Source of the DNA: Trichlorobacter thiogenes | GTDB lineage: Bacteria > Desulfobacterota > Desulfuromonadia > Geobacterales > Pseudopelobacteraceae | Direction: 5' to 3' | DNA: 64,000 nucleotides | NCBI RefSeq assembly: GCF_900167465.1 | Contig: NZ_FUWR01000001.1 | Span: forward strand, 179,269 to 243,268 | Shown: one piece after another, positions 40,582 through 49,392 of the stretch | Position numbering within the stretch: the stretch's first letter is position 1 | Layout of the letters: each line of letters opens with the position of its first letter | Translations under genes and position numbers: made by a program | Notes under the pieces: generated by a model | What the model saw: only the letters and a program-made list of their open reading frames with translations | The model's database searches: none | What the model was told of the DNA's origin: nothing

Positions 40582-40989
40582 TTATAGTACCTGATAATCA
40601 ACAACAAATTCGGGTGGATGCATGATCGCCTTTTTAACGGAGCACAGTTCAGCCGCCTTGACAATCGCCTTCTGGTAGCGTTCAGGAAACTCTGGTGGCA
40701 GGTTGATGGTCATGCTCACCTTGCTGAGCCGCCGCTTCCCCTGCGGATCAAGTTCAAATTCAATGTTCTGGGTCAGTGACACCTTCTCGGTCGGAATCTT
40801 GCGGGCATTGCAAAACTCAAGCACATAGATACCGGCACAGGTACCGATGGAACCAAGAAAGTAGGCAAAGGGCGAAGGGGCGGCACCAGGGTTACCGTCA
40901 GCACCTGGCTGGTCAGTTAACATCTGCAGGCCGTCCGGAAAGTTGGCAGCCACCTTCTGGCCGCCTTCAAAGCTGATATCTATCTTCAC
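40582..40989 (-). CDS. OsmC/Ohr-family protein
   Basis: 135 residues with the OsmC fold: GAAPSPFAYFLGSIGTCAGIYV carries the first redox Cys (about 52), and AAELCSVKKAIMHPP the second (about 114). Family members reduce organic hydroperoxides with a thiol cofactor, although some OsmC-like proteins are not peroxidases. It overlaps the preceding lipoprotein gene by 4 nt and precedes ftsK by 8 nt. Confidence 0.87.
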   Translation of the reverse strand: MKIDISFEGGQKVAANFPDGLQMLTDQPGADGNPGAAPSPFAYFLGSIGTCAGIYVLEFCNARKIPTEKVSLTQNIEFELDPQGKRRLSKVSMTINLPPEFPERYQKAIVKAAELCSVKKAIMHPPEFVVDYQVL

Positions 40990-41831
40990 TTTTTGGTCTC
41001 CTGTTCATCCTTCTTTGGTGCAGGTGGCGCCGGCTTGCGATCCTTGTCAATCTCCAGCATGGAGGTCATATCTTCAAACTGGCTCATGTACAGCTCTACC
41101 TCCGGGGTTTCACGGCGCAACAGGTCCAGACGCCTTTTTTCAAGGGAACGCCGAATCCCCTCCAAGGTCTTGAACTTGACCTGTACGCGGGGGCTCATAT
41201 TGGCCTTGGCCTCGTCAAAATCAGGATACTGCAGATTCATCAACGGGTTGTACGAAAGGGTCCGCTGCCGGAAATTGGGGTATTCCCACAAAATGGTGGC
41301 CTTGGCATCCACAATCTGGGCCGTCATGACCAGAAAATTGTAGTCGGTTGTCAGAGAGTCCAGCAGGTTGGAGGAAGAGATCTTGTCCGGGCGGGTAATG
41401 CCACTGACAATAACAAACATCACCGCATCCAGACTGTTTTTACGCATGAAATCAGCCAGGGCATCTTCTTTCCAGAAATACTTATTGTACTGAATAGCCG
41501 CATCGTCACGGCGTTCACGTCGGAACAGTGTGCTGGAAAAAACCGCCTTGGGGTCTGCATCAAGCAGGGTAACCGTGTAAAAACTGTTGGTATTTTTCAC
41601 CAGCCGCAGCAGATCCCGCTCAAAGGAGCGGTTAACATTGGTCAGCAGGGTAATCAGCTCCTCGCGCTGTGGGTGACGGATATCTGAGTCGGTATCAACA
41701 ATAATCGGCACTACTCCCAGCACCTTCACTTTTTCAGCCACTGCATCCTGCGGCAGATTATAGTAGTTATGGGCACAGCCCCCTAAAAGCGGCAGTAATA
41801 ACAGCCCCATCAGCAGCACCAACCGTTGCAT
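40986..41831 (-). CDS. Lipoprotein of unknown function
   Basis: 281 residues from the ATG at 41831 (MQRLVLLMG), with GGGAGGAACT upstream; 15 in-frame codons before it are not part of the signal. Lipobox LGGC (about Cys19). The mature region has VKVLGVVPIIVDTDSDIRHPQREELITLL, which looks like a nucleotide-free alpha/beta domain often seen in envelope lipoproteins, then mixed helices and a Pro/Lys/Glu-rich tail. First gene of the lipoprotein-osmC-ftsK-nitrilase operon. No function can be assigned. Confidence 0.75.
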   Translation of the reverse strand: MQRLVLLMGLLLLPLLGGCAHNYYNLPQDAVAEKVKVLGVVPIIVDTDSDIRHPQREELITLLTNVNRSFERDLLRLVKNTNSFYTVTLLDADPKAVFSSTLFRRERRDDAAIQYNKYFWKEDALADFMRKNSLDAVMFVIVSGITRPDKISSSNLLDSLTTDYNFLVMTAQIVDAKATILWEYPNFRQRTLSYNPLMNLQYPDFDEAKANMSPRVQVKFKTLEGIRRSLEKRRLDLLRRETPEVELYMSQFEDMTSMLEIDKDRKPAPPAPKKDEQETKK

Positions 41832-41953
41832 AGTTCCTCCCGGTTCCATCGTATCAGAGTAGTTTGTCTGGTCCATAAATCCTGATCGTTATACCAGATG
41901 GCAACGGCATTTTCCAGAGCTATCCAATCCGACGATAACCCGCTCAATTTACA

Positions 41954-41982
41954 TTGACTCTCTGGGATCATTCACGTATTTT
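41954..41982 (+). promoter_or_regulatory. Sigma70 promoter of the riboswitch-metX transcript
   Basis: TTGACT (41954-41959), 17-nt spacer, TATTTT (41977-41982). The expected start near 41989 is about 10 nt before the SAM aptamer. Confidence 0.65.
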
Positions 41983-41997
41983 ACCGGCCACAACCTG

Positions 41998-42096
41998 CTT
42001 ATCAAGAGTGGTGGAGGGATAAGGCCCGACGAAACCACAGCAACCGGTCCCGGTAGGGGCGTCAGGTGCTAAATCCTGCCGAAAGGCGAAGATGAG
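41998..42096 (+). ncRNA. SAM-I (S-box) riboswitch aptamer
   Basis: The conserved S-box core is legible: AAGAGTGGTGGAGGGA, GGCCCGACGAAACC, GCAACCGG and the GGTGCTAAATCC segment. P1 is formed by CTTATC (41998-42003) with GATGAG (42091-42096). SAM binding is known to stabilise P1 and favour a downstream terminator, here at 42117-42157. The target gene metX acts in methionine synthesis, consistent with feedback control. Confidence 0.95.
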
Positions 42097-42116
42097 CGAG
42101 GATCTTGACGTTACTC

Positions 42117-42157
42117 AAGGCCCCTGCTCCCATACAAAGCAGGGGCTTTTGTTGTTT
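42117..42157 (+). terminator. Riboswitch-controlled terminator
   Basis: CCCCTGCT (42121-42128) pairs with AGCAGGGG (42138-42145), followed by TTTTGTTGTTT. It lies between the aptamer and the metX RBS, the position expected for a transcriptional expression platform. Confidence 0.9.
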
Positions 42158-42167
42158 CGGGGTGATC

Positions 42168-43271
42168 ATGTCCATCGGCGTTGTGCACGAACAGACCATA
42201 ACCTTTGAATCCGGCATCCGCCTGGAAAGTGGTCGGATACTTGCGCCGATCACCCTGGTCTATGAACTCTACGGCACCCTGAATGCTGACCGTTCCAACC
42301 TGATCATGGTGGAGCATGCCTGGACCGGTGACGCCCATCTGGCGGGCAAACGCAGCGAAGAAGAGACCAAACCGGGCTGGTGGGATGCCATTGTCGGCCC
42401 CGGCAAACTGCTGGACACTGACCACTACTGCGTACTCTGTTCAAATGTGATCGGCTCCTGTTACGGTTCCACCGGCCCGGCCTCTATCAACCCCAAGACC
42501 GGCAAGCGCTACAACCTTACCTTTCCGGTTATCACCGTGCGCGACATGGTCCGCGCCCAGGAACTGCTACTGGATCACCTGGGGGTCAAACGGCTGCTCT
42601 GCGTCATGGGGGGCAGTATGGGGGGCATGCAGGCCCTGGAATGGGCAACCCAGTACCCGGAGCGGGTCGCCTCCGTCATTGCCCTGGCCACCACACCACG
42701 CCCGTCACCCCAGGCAATCTCCCTGAACGCCGTGGCACGCTGGGCCATCTATAATGACCCCACCTGGAAAAAAGGGGAGTACAAGCACAACCCCAAGGAC
42801 GGTCTTGCCCTGGCCCGTGGCATCGGGCACATCACCTTCCTGTCCGATGAATCAATGTGGCAAAAGTTTGATCGCCGCTTCTCAGCCAAGGACGGCCTGT
42901 TTGATTTTTTTGGCCAGTTTGAGGTGGAGCGCTACCTGAACTACAACGGCTACAACTTTGTGGATCGTTTTGACGCCAACTGCTTCCTCTATCTTGCCAA
43001 AGCGCTTGACCTCTACGATGTGGCCTGGGGCTATGAATCCATGGCCGATGCCTTTAGCCAGGTGCAGGCACCGATCCAGTTTTTTGCCTTCAGCTCTGAC
43101 TGGCTCTACCCCCCCTATCAGACTGAAGAGATGGTCACCTGCCTGCAAGGGTTGGGCAAAGAGGTGGAATACCACCTGATCCAATCCGCCTACGGCCATG
43201 ATGCCTTTCTGCTGGAGCACGAAACCTTCAGCCCGATGGTCCGTTCCTTGCTGGAACGGGTCGCCCCCTAA
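42168..43271 (+). CDS. metX: Homoserine O-acetyltransferase
   Basis: 367 residues from the ATG at 42168 ([13 protein letters not shown]); an earlier in-frame start would lie inside the terminator. MetX acetylates homoserine with acetyl-CoA for methionine synthesis by direct sulfhydrylation. Alpha/beta-hydrolase signature: nucleophile Ser in [12 protein letters not shown] near 149, late Asp in FSSDWLYPP and His in YGHDAFLLE. Preceded by the SAM-I riboswitch. The ttcA-like gene follows after 3 nt, so the riboswitch may also set expression of the downstream genes. Confidence 0.95.
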   Translation: MSIGVVHEQTITFESGIRLESGRILAPITLVYELYGTLNADRSNLIMVEHAWTGDAHLAGKRSEEETKPGWWDAIVGPGKLLDTDHYCVLCSNVIGSCYGSTGPASINPKTGKRYNLTFPVITVRDMVRAQELLLDHLGVKRLLCVMGGSMGGMQALEWATQYPERVASVIALATTPRPSPQAISLNAVARWAIYNDPTWKKGEYKHNPKDGLALARGIGHITFLSDESMWQKFDRRFSAKDGLFDFFGQFEVERYLNYNGYNFVDRFDANCFLYLAKALDLYDVAWGYESMADAFSQVQAPIQFFAFSSDWLYPPYQTEEMVTCLQGLGKEVEYHLIQSAYGHDAFLLEHETFSPMVRSLLERVAP

Positions 43272-43274
43272 CCG

Positions 43275-44057
43275 ATGTCCTGCCCCGCTGGTGTTGATCC
43301 TAAGCTCTGGCGTTCCCTACGCAACGGCATTGGCAGGGCTATTGGCGACTTTGGTCTGATCAAGGATGGCGACCGGATCTGCGTTGGTGTCTCCGGCGGC
43401 AAGGACTCCCTGCTCCTGCTGATGCTGCTGGTTGAGATGCAACGTCGCGCCCCGATCAGCTACCAGCTGGTGCCGGTTACGGTGGATGCCGGATTCCCCG
43501 GCTTTGACACCGCCAACATCCGTAACTTTGTCGCAGACCTAGGCCTTGAGCTGGTTATCGAGCAGACAGACCATGTTGACCTGATCAACGCCAAGCTGCG
43601 CCCCGGTTCCTCCTACTGCTCCTTTTGTGCCCGGCTCAAACGCGGTGCGTTATATGGTGCTGCCCGTCGACTGGGCTGCAACCTGCTGGCCCTGGGACAC
43701 CACCGGGATGACTTTATCGAAACCCTGCTGCTGAACCAGTTTTTCATCGGCACCCTCAAGGCGATGGCTGCCAAGACCGTCTGTGATACCGGCGATATTA
43801 CGGTGATCCGTCCCCTGGTCTATGTTGCTGAAGATGATATTATCACTACCGTACAGCAGGCCGGGATCAAGACCGTCAGCTGTAACTGCCCGGTGGCCGA
43901 TGCAGATCATCAGCGGCAGCGGATGAAACAACTGCTGCGTCAGCTTGAACAAGAGATCCCCCAAATCAAAAACAGCCTGCTGGCAGCGCTGGGCAACGTA
44001 CAGCCCCGGCACCTGCTGGATCGGCAGTTAAGCAAGGAAGGTACCGAATGCGTATAG
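43275..44057 (+). CDS. TtcA-family tRNA 2-thiolation PP-loop ATPase
   Basis: 260 residues with the PP-loop [10 protein letters not shown] near 40-49 and the [13 protein letters not shown] pair of cysteines that bind an Fe-S cluster in TtcA-type enzymes, plus [17 protein letters not shown] and a third cysteine region (VSCNCPVAD). TtcA makes 2-thiocytidine at tRNA position 32; other family members modify other sites, so the symbol is left blank. It is 3 nt after metX and overlaps ispF by 10 nt. Confidence 0.88.
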   Translation: MSCPAGVDPKLWRSLRNGIGRAIGDFGLIKDGDRICVGVSGGKDSLLLLMLLVEMQRRAPISYQLVPVTVDAGFPGFDTANIRNFVADLGLELVIEQTDHVDLINAKLRPGSSYCSFCARLKRGALYGAARRLGCNLLALGHHRDDFIETLLLNQFFIGTLKAMAAKTVCDTGDITVIRPLVYVAEDDIITTVQQAGIKTVSCNCPVADADHQRQRMKQLLRQLEQEIPQIKNSLLAALGNVQPRHLLDRQLSKEGTECV

Positions 44058-44521
44058 GACATGGCTATGATGTCCACCGTCTGGTGGAAGGCAGAAAACT
44101 GATCATGGGGGGTGTGGATATCCCCTATGAAAAAGGACTGTTGGGACATTCCGATGCAGACGTGCTGCTGCACGCCATCGCCGATGCTCTGCTGGGGGCA
44201 CTGGCCATGGGTGATATCGGCAAACATTTTCCCGATACTGACCCTGCCTTCAAAGGGGCGGATTCCATGAAGCTGCTGGAGCATGTGGTTGGCCTGATCG
44301 GAGCAAAAGGCTACTGCGTGGGCAATCTGGATGCCACCATCATCGCCCAGAAGCCCAAAATGGCTCCGCACATTCAGACCATGCGGGAGAACATTGCACG
44401 GGCCTGCGGGGTTGAGACGGACCGGATCAACGTCAAGGCCACTACTGAGGAAGGCTTAGGCTTTACCGGTACTGGCGAAGGGATCTCGGCCCATGCCGTG
44501 GTGCTACTGACTCTTACATGA
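44048..44521 (+). CDS. ispF: 2-C-methyl-D-erythritol 2,4-cyclodiphosphate synthase
   Basis: 157 residues, complete. The start [12 protein letters not shown] provides the Asp/His zinc ligands, and [40 protein letters not shown] are signature stretches. It is the fifth enzyme of the MEP isoprenoid route and acts as a trimer. It overlaps the upstream ttcA-like gene by 10 nt. Confidence 0.97.
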   Translation: MRIGHGYDVHRLVEGRKLIMGGVDIPYEKGLLGHSDADVLLHAIADALLGALAMGDIGKHFPDTDPAFKGADSMKLLEHVVGLIGAKGYCVGNLDATIIAQKPKMAPHIQTMRENIARACGVETDRINVKATTEEGLGFTGTGEGISAHAVVLLTLT

Positions 44522-44556
44522 CCATCGAAACCATTCTTGTAGCGGAGGGACCAGCC

Positions 44557-44904
44557 ATGGCACAGCAGACTATTCTGATTGTTGAAGATGATGAAATGAC
44601 CTCGGCAATGCTGGAAATGATTGCAGATGAGGCCGGGTATCACACCCTGATCGCTGCCGATGGCGTGACCGCCATAGAGCTCTACCAACAGCACCTGCCA
44701 GCCATTGTTCTGTTGGACATTAACCTGCCCCAGCTGAATGGCTACTCCATTGCCTCGCTGGTCAGGAACTTCTCAGGCCATAAGCCACGGATTATCGTGG
44801 TGACCTCAACCCCGGCTGATTACGAACAACACCTGAAAGAATTAGCGGATGGCTGTCTGACCAAGCCGATCAAACGGCAGGAGCTGCTGGACCTGCTTGC
44901 ATAA
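44557..44904 (+). CDS. Single-domain response regulator
   Basis: 115 residues from the ATG at 44557 (MAQQTILIVEDDEMTS), with GCGGAGGGACC upstream; an ATGA overlap with ispF at 44518 could act as a coupled alternative start. A CheY-like receiver only: acidic pair EDDE, phospho-Asp in IVLLDINLPQLNGY near 52, Thr/Ser of VTSTP and the Lys of LTKPIKRQELL. No output domain, so it must act by protein contact. Its kinase is not nearby. Confidence 0.9.
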   Translation: MAQQTILIVEDDEMTSAMLEMIADEAGYHTLIAADGVTAIELYQQHLPAIVLLDINLPQLNGYSIASLVRNFSGHKPRIIVVTSTPADYEQHLKELADGCLTKPIKRQELLDLLA

Positions 44905-45000
44905 AAGTTCGTGCGTTTTTTATTTAAAAACGCTATACGAGACAAATGTCGTCCCATTAACCGGATGCAGATTACTTATCAAATAGAAGGAGATACAACC

Positions 45001-45222
45001 ATGATTGAAAAAGTTCAGGCAGTACTTGATCAGGTCCGCCCCATGCTGCAGCGTGACGGTGGCGATGTTGAGCTTATCGAAGTAGTTGATGGCATTGTAA
45101 AGGTTAAGCTGCAGGGTGCTTGCGGTTCCTGCCCCATGTCCACCATGACCCTTAAGATGGGGATTGAAAAGGCGATTAAAGAGCAGATTCCTGAGATCGT
45201 TGAGGTTCAGCAGGTTCGTTAA
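45001..45222 (+). CDS. NifU C-terminal-like (Nfu) Fe-S carrier
   Basis: 73 residues from the ATG at 45001, with AGGAGATACAACC upstream. It is a stand-alone Nfu domain: [17 protein letters not shown] and the cluster-binding CGSC at residues 41-44. Nfu proteins deliver [4Fe-4S] clusters to apoproteins. It lies 96 nt after the response regulator, probably the end of the metX transcript, followed by a strong terminator. Confidence 0.93.
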   Translation: MIEKVQAVLDQVRPMLQRDGGDVELIEVVDGIVKVKLQGACGSCPMSTMTLKMGIEKAIKEQIPEIVEVQQVR

Positions 45223-45243
45223 CCGTTGCTGACTTACTCTGAA

Positions 45244-45280
45244 AACAGAAAGACCCGGTTTTGGCCGGGTCTTTCTGTTT
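45244..45280. terminator. Strong Rho-independent terminator
   Basis: AACAGAAAGACCCGG and its complement CCGGGTCTTTCTGTT form a 15-bp stem, between nfu and the oppositely oriented small-peptide genes. Confidence 0.9.
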
Positions 45281-45299
45281 CTGCTGATTTTTAATCGGA

Positions 45300-45446
45300 T
45301 TAACCGATCAATTTACCACCGATATGGCTCAGTGCCGGCCAGGCAACGTTCAGGGCAGCGCCTGCTGCGAAGAGGCCGAACACGCCAAGCACCCTTCCAA
45401 TATATTTCCTGTCATCTAAATCGGAATAACTGACTTTAACTTTCAT
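45300..45446 (-). CDS. 48-residue Gly/Ala-rich hydrophobic cationic peptide
   Basis: A small gene with an ideal start region: GGGGGAACG lies 9-10 nt before the ATG at 45446. The peptide begins MKVKVSYSDLDDRKYIG, then has a glycine/alanine-rich hydrophobic helix (VLGVFGLFAAGAALNVAW) and ends HIGGKLIG. Net charge is about +3. It is the second of two tandem genes of the same size class on this strand, followed by the terminator at 45244-45280. It could be a membrane-active peptide or a small membrane-protein subunit; it was not recognised. Confidence 0.6.
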   Translation of the reverse strand: MKVKVSYSDLDDRKYIGRVLGVFGLFAAGAALNVAWPALSHIGGKLIG

Positions 45447-45483
45447 GATACGTTCCCCCTATAAATGTAGTTAGTTAGGTTGG

Positions 45484-45636
45484 TTAGTTGAACAGACTCA
45501 TCAAGCCACTGACCGTACCGGCTGCTGACCAAGTGATAAAGCCACCAAGGAATACTGCTGCCCCTGCGAAGATTGCCAGACTACCTTTTGCGGTGGTTTC
45601 TGCCAACAGAACTGAGAAATTGTTTTTTGCTTTCAT
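45484..45636 (-). CDS. 50-residue Gly/Ala-rich hydrophobic peptide
   Basis: The ATG at 45636 follows AAAGGAGAATCGCC. The peptide reads MKAKNNFSVLLAETTAKGS, then a hydrophobic Gly/Ala-rich segment (LAIFAGAAVFLGGFITW) and SAAGTVSGLMSLFN; net charge about +2. It lies 37 nt upstream of the 48-residue gene with the same MK.K start, so they look like an expressed tandem pair. No double-glycine leader with a clear cleavage point and no transporter gene is seen. Confidence 0.6.
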   Translation of the reverse strand: MKAKNNFSVLLAETTAKGSLAIFAGAAVFLGGFITWSAAGTVSGLMSLFN

Positions 45637-45853
45637 GGCGATTCTCCTTTGTTTGTGTTTTTATGGTGCGTGTCGTATAACTGGGATCTTGGTGTGGCAC
45701 TCTGTGATGTGCCGTTGTTGATTTTCTTAATTACAGTTTACGTGCCAACACAGACAATAAATTTATTTATTTTTTATTGTTGATTTATTTCAGTATGTTA
45801 GTCATGTAATCAACGCATCTGCCCACTTGCTGGATGGATCGCTTTTCAGGCCA

Positions 45854-45875
45854 TGTTGCAAACAGTACTGCAACA
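45854..45875. promoter_or_regulatory. Inverted repeat TGTTGCA-N8-TGCAACA
   Basis: Perfect 7-bp arms at 45854-45860 and 45869-45875. The same half-sites form the centre of the palindrome at 45924-45945, suggesting two sites for one regulator. Confidence 0.55.
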
Positions 45876-45923
45876 ATCAAGCAGACCACACTGCAAGCAT
45901 AACATATAAATACAGTACGTTAC

Positions 45924-45945
45924 ACACTGTTGCATGCAACAGTGT
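45924..45945. promoter_or_regulatory. Perfect 22-bp palindrome centred on TGTTGCATGCAACA
   Basis: ACACTGTTGCA followed directly by its exact reverse complement. A further GTTGC-GTTGCA run follows. Length and symmetry fit a dimeric DNA-binding protein. Confidence 0.6.
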
Positions 45946-46111
45946 TGCGTTGCATCATCATATTACGCACTCGCAACAAAGGAAACAACAGCTCCTCCAT
46001 GAAAATCAAACGGCTCTAGCGGGTTTCAGATTCTAATCTTCAAACTAGCTATTATATTTGATTATTTTTTTGCAGTTTTTTGGGTAGTGTCTCTATAGTG
46101 GCGAGCGTGAA

Positions 46112-46152
46112 AGCAAAAAGAGGGGGTAGGCACCAAGCCACCCCCTCTTTTT
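46112..46152 (-). terminator. Rho-independent terminator of the tail-module operon
   Basis: AAAAAGAGGGGGTAGGC / GCCACCCCCTCTTTTTT hairpin just after the tape measure gene; T runs on both strands. Confidence 0.85.
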
Positions 46153-46163
46153 TATCCCCCAAT

Positions 46164-49100
46164 TCATGGGTTGGGCCTGCTCATTTTTCGCCTTCGCAAA
46201 GCGGTGTTAAGTTCAGCCAGAACATCCATAGGGGCGCTAACCGGATAACTGCCACCACCGACATCCAGGCTGATGCTGCCCAGGTTCGGGATCGGGCCAG
46301 CTGCAGCCGCTGACGGAACGGCAACAGACTTTGAAAGCATCCCCTGCAGAGCCCTGCCAGCGCCACTGAACGGGGCATTGATAGCAGCCAGCAGGTTGTC
46401 ACCCCAAAAGCCTGAAGCCTTGTTGTTAATCACCCATTCGTTGCTGGCCAGCATAGCATGCACCGAATCCCGCAGGGGAGATCCATTGATTACCTTGCCG
46501 CCGGCAAAAAAACCATCCAGCGATACATCAGGATATGATTCGTACTTGTTATAATCTGGGCCAACCTGAGTGGATATAAGACCGGAATTGATAGCTGCCA
46601 ACCTTAACAGGGCCTCCCTAGTCGCTTGATAGCTTGCTGAATCAATCTTTACATCAACAACCACCGGCTTTTTCTCTTCTGCTGTGATTTTTTCTATTTG
46701 CACCTGCGCAGCCTGTAGCGAAGGCTCATCCAGTACAATCTTCAGAAACTTGTCATTTAATGGTTGAGCATCTATTTCTTTCAGCTTGTTCAGGGCCTGC
46801 TGAGGAGCGTCTTTCTTGGCTTCAAGTATAGATTCACCTTGACTCAGTACGCGCTTTAACCCTTCTGTTGCAACAGCAACATTGCTGTCAAGTCGGCTGG
46901 CAAGGTCTTCTGCCTGCTTGTTGTATTTCATGGCCTCATCATACAGCCCCTGTGCCTTTAACGCTTCTGCCTTGGCCAGGGCTTCATTCATGCGACGCTG
47001 GTTGTCGGCAAACTTCTGGGCATCGGTCATGTTCTTCTGCTGCAGGTCGGCGATCTTCTGCTGAACAGACATGCGGAAGTCTTTTATCTGCTGGTCGATT
47101 GCCTTGATTTCATCGGCATACTTACGATAGGCAGCACTTGAAGTATCCAGATAGTTCTTGTGGGCGGTCGCCATGTCACCCAAGGCTGCACGGTACTGAT
47201 CACTGTCTTTGGGATACAGTGCCGCAACATCCTGAAAATGAGCTGCTGCTGCCTGGTATCTGCGACGGCTGAAATCAATCTCCATCCGTTCAATTTCAAC
47301 CTGGGCTGCATACTGGGCTTTAACATTATTCCCAGCAGCGGCAGTCAGTAGAGCAGCCTTTGATTCCATGATGCCTCGGTAGGCCTCAAGCTCTTTCTGG
47401 CCGGATTCATAACCACGCTGGGCAGCATCAAGGGCCTGTTTCTTTCTCAGCTGGTCAATAGCGTCTGCCTTCTCAGCCTCAAGCCCCACCAATACCTTAC
47501 CACTGTCCCTGGCAGCGTCTTCAATGCCTTTGTAGTAGTCTTCAACCGCCTGCAGATCTGCCCGGTTCTTTGCGGCAATATCTAGGCCTTCGGCATCCTT
47601 GGTTTGGCCCAGTCGTTTCAGATGCTCAATCTTGTTTTTAAGTTCAGATGCGGCATTTCCTTCCTGTTCCTGTAAATCGGCTTTACGAATTTTATCAATG
47701 TCAGCATAGTAGGCATTTTCAACCTTCAGCTTATCATCCAACAGCTTATCAATGATCTTTTGTTCTTCAGCAGCATTGCCGTTGGCCGCTTTCAGATCCT
47801 GAGAAAACTTGGCCTCTACTGCTTTCAGGTCCTGATCATACTGGGACTTTCGCTTTGCCATCTGCCGTTCCAGCGATATCCCCACGGCTTTCTCATAACC
47901 GTCTTCAATCTGCTTGCGTTCAGCTGCTGCCTTTCTCATTTCTTCAGTAACCTGTTTGGTAGCCGCCGATGATCGGCCTGAAGCACCAGACGAATTGTCA
48001 AAGGCATTTGCCAGGGCAGACAGGGCGGCAATCACACCAACCAGTGCAGCACCGAAGGCCAGCACCAAGGGGTTAGCCAGCAGAGAAACAGAAAAAGCAG
48101 CAGTGGCCGTTGTGGCTGCCCAGGTTGCAGCTGCATAGACAGACTGGGCACTTGCAGCAATGGCAAGCGCCACCGAAGCAGCACCAAGCCCCACAGCCAG
48201 GCTTGAAAGCGATTGCCCCCAGGCATTGTGCGCCATCCAGTCAAGAGCAGACTTGGCAGCATTTGCCAGCCATGAAAGCGCACTGGCAAACTCACCAACC
48301 ACCTGCATCGGCTTTTGCCCCAGTACCGCCATCAGTTCAAAAGTGGCGGTCTTCAGCCGGTTCAGCTGTGCAGCAGGGCTGTTGGCAGCATCCATGGCTG
48401 CAGCTCCGTACAGTTCATGCAGATGCTTGGCAAGTTTGGGCAACACATCAGAAGCAAGCAGGTTGCCCGCCTCCATCTGTTTCAGCATTTCGCCGGTGGT
48501 CATTCCCATACCGGCTGCAACCGCCTCATAGGTCCCGGGCAGAGATTCAGCCACTACCCGCAGATCCTGGGCAGACACCTTGTTTTTGCTCATCATCTGC
48601 TGCAGCTGGGTCATGATCCGGTCGGTTGCATCAGCAGGCAGCTGCAGGGCGGTGACCGCCTCAGACACTGACGTGAACACCTCTTTTGCCTTCTGGCCTT
48701 CCAGTGAGGTATTGCGGGACGCTGCATTAAACTTGGCAAACGATCCTGCCACATCCACAAAGGAAAGCCCCAAGCGGTTGGCCTCTGCCCTGACATAGGC
48801 CAGATCCTTGCCAGCCAGTTCTGCTGATCCGCTTGAGGCCTTAAACATGGCATTCAGGCGATTCATTTCCATGGCTGGCCCGGCAAGGTTCAGCAGCGCC
48901 TGCCAGGCTGAATCAATGGCAGTCTTGATGTTGTTGAAGTAAAAGGATGCTTTCCCCACCCCTTTAAAGATCTCGCTCAGGGTTGCACCGGACTTCTGGC
49001 CAGCTGCAGCGGTATTGGCAAGCTCCCCCTGCAGATCCTTCAACTTGCTCTGCAGTGCAGTCTGTGCCCGTGCAACCTCTTCAGCAGAGGCCTTGCCGGA

Positions 49101-49340
49101 ATTCTTGATTTCATTGAAGGCGGCGATGATTTTGTCCTGCTCTGCCTTGATATCAAAGGCTGAACGGATATTAAGGGCCTTAAAGGCCTGTGCCGTCTGA
49201 TCAGCTGCCTTTTGTGCCGTAGGCCCAAGCTGATCCATTGCCTTCTTTGCATTGGCCATACCGGCTATTACACCGTTCATCACCGCCGTGAACATATCCT
49301 GGGCGGTAATGGTAAAATCTACTTTTTGTCCTGTTGCCAT
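46164..49340 (-). CDS. Phage tail tape measure protein
   Basis: 1058 residues. The conserved tape-measure N-terminal domain (about 150-345) reads EMNRLNAMFKASSG...DLAYVRAEANRLGLSF and QLQQMMSKNKVSAQDLRVVAESLPG. A hydrophobic block (about 370-440, Ala/Val-rich) may cross the host membrane during DNA entry. Long coiled coils follow (about 470-880). The protein sets tail length in long-tailed phages. If the usual 0.15 nm per residue holds, it predicts a tail of roughly 150 nm. No baseplate or tail-tip gene follows: the operon ends at the terminator at 46112-46152. Confidence 0.92.
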   Translation of the reverse strand: MATGQKVDFTITAQDMFTAVMNGVIAGMANAKKAMDQLGPTAQKAADQTAQAFKALNIRSAFDIKAEQDKIIAAFNEIKNSGKASAEEVARAQTALQSKLKDLQGELANTAAAGQKSGATLSEIFKGVGKASFYFNNIKTAIDSAWQALLNLAGPAMEMNRLNAMFKASSGSAELAGKDLAYVRAEANRLGLSFVDVAGSFAKFNAASRNTSLEGQKAKEVFTSVSEAVTALQLPADATDRIMTQLQQMMSKNKVSAQDLRVVAESLPGTYEAVAAGMGMTTGEMLKQMEAGNLLASDVLPKLAKHLHELYGAAAMDAANSPAAQLNRLKTATFELMAVLGQKPMQVVGEFASALSWLANAAKSALDWMAHNAWGQSLSSLAVGLGAASVALAIAASAQSVYAAATWAATTATAAFSVSLLANPLVLAFGAALVGVIAALSALANAFDNSSGASGRSSAATKQVTEEMRKAAAERKQIEDGYEKAVGISLERQMAKRKSQYDQDLKAVEAKFSQDLKAANGNAAEEQKIIDKLLDDKLKVENAYYADIDKIRKADLQEQEGNAASELKNKIEHLKRLGQTKDAEGLDIAAKNRADLQAVEDYYKGIEDAARDSGKVLVGLEAEKADAIDQLRKKQALDAAQRGYESGQKELEAYRGIMESKAALLTAAAGNNVKAQYAAQVEIERMEIDFSRRRYQAAAAHFQDVAALYPKDSDQYRAALGDMATAHKNYLDTSSAAYRKYADEIKAIDQQIKDFRMSVQQKIADLQQKNMTDAQKFADNQRRMNEALAKAEALKAQGLYDEAMKYNKQAEDLASRLDSNVAVATEGLKRVLSQGESILEAKKDAPQQALNKLKEIDAQPLNDKFLKIVLDEPSLQAAQVQIEKITAEEKKPVVVDVKIDSASYQATREALLRLAAINSGLISTQVGPDYNKYESYPDVSLDGFFAGGKVINGSPLRDSVHAMLASNEWVINNKASGFWGDNLLAAINAPFSGAGRALQGMLSKSVAVPSAAAAGPIPNLGSISLDVGGGSYPVSAPMDVLAELNTALRRRKMSRPNP

Positions 49341-49361
49341 GATTGATCACCCTATAAAGCC

Positions 49362-49392
49362 AAGTGGCTGGCTAAAACATAGCCAGCCACTT
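49362..49392 (-). promoter_or_regulatory. 12-bp perfect hairpin between chaperone extension and tape measure
   Basis: AAGTGGCTGGCT and AGCCAGCCACTT around a 7-nt loop, 22 nt before the tape measure start and overlapping the last codons of the -1 frame extension. It may attenuate transcription or protect mRNA. Confidence 0.6.

Larger units (their letters stand above)
45637..46111. other. AT-rich regulatory gap at the element boundary
   Basis: 475 nt with no convincing gene. It holds the presumed promoter of the small-peptide pair, GGCAC-N8-GTGCC near 45697-45714, two TGTTGCA-based palindromes (45854-45875 and 45924-45945) and a very T-rich stretch near 46060-46080. Confidence 0.6.

Noticed and set aside
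45700-45740. Sigma54-type promoter (TGGCAC motif on the minus strand) for the small-peptide genes
   Set aside because: The -12 element lacks the required TTGC/GC bases at the correct spacing.
45827-46036. Open frame of 69 codons on the plus strand in the AT-rich boundary gap
   Set aside because: No RBS, unnatural composition (Cys/His/Gln runs created by the palindromes) and overlap with regulatory repeats.
46069-46081. GCAGTTTTTT shared with 63468-63477 as an attachment core
   Set aside because: Only 10 nt and mostly T; expected by chance in AT-rich gaps. Mentioned only as unproven.
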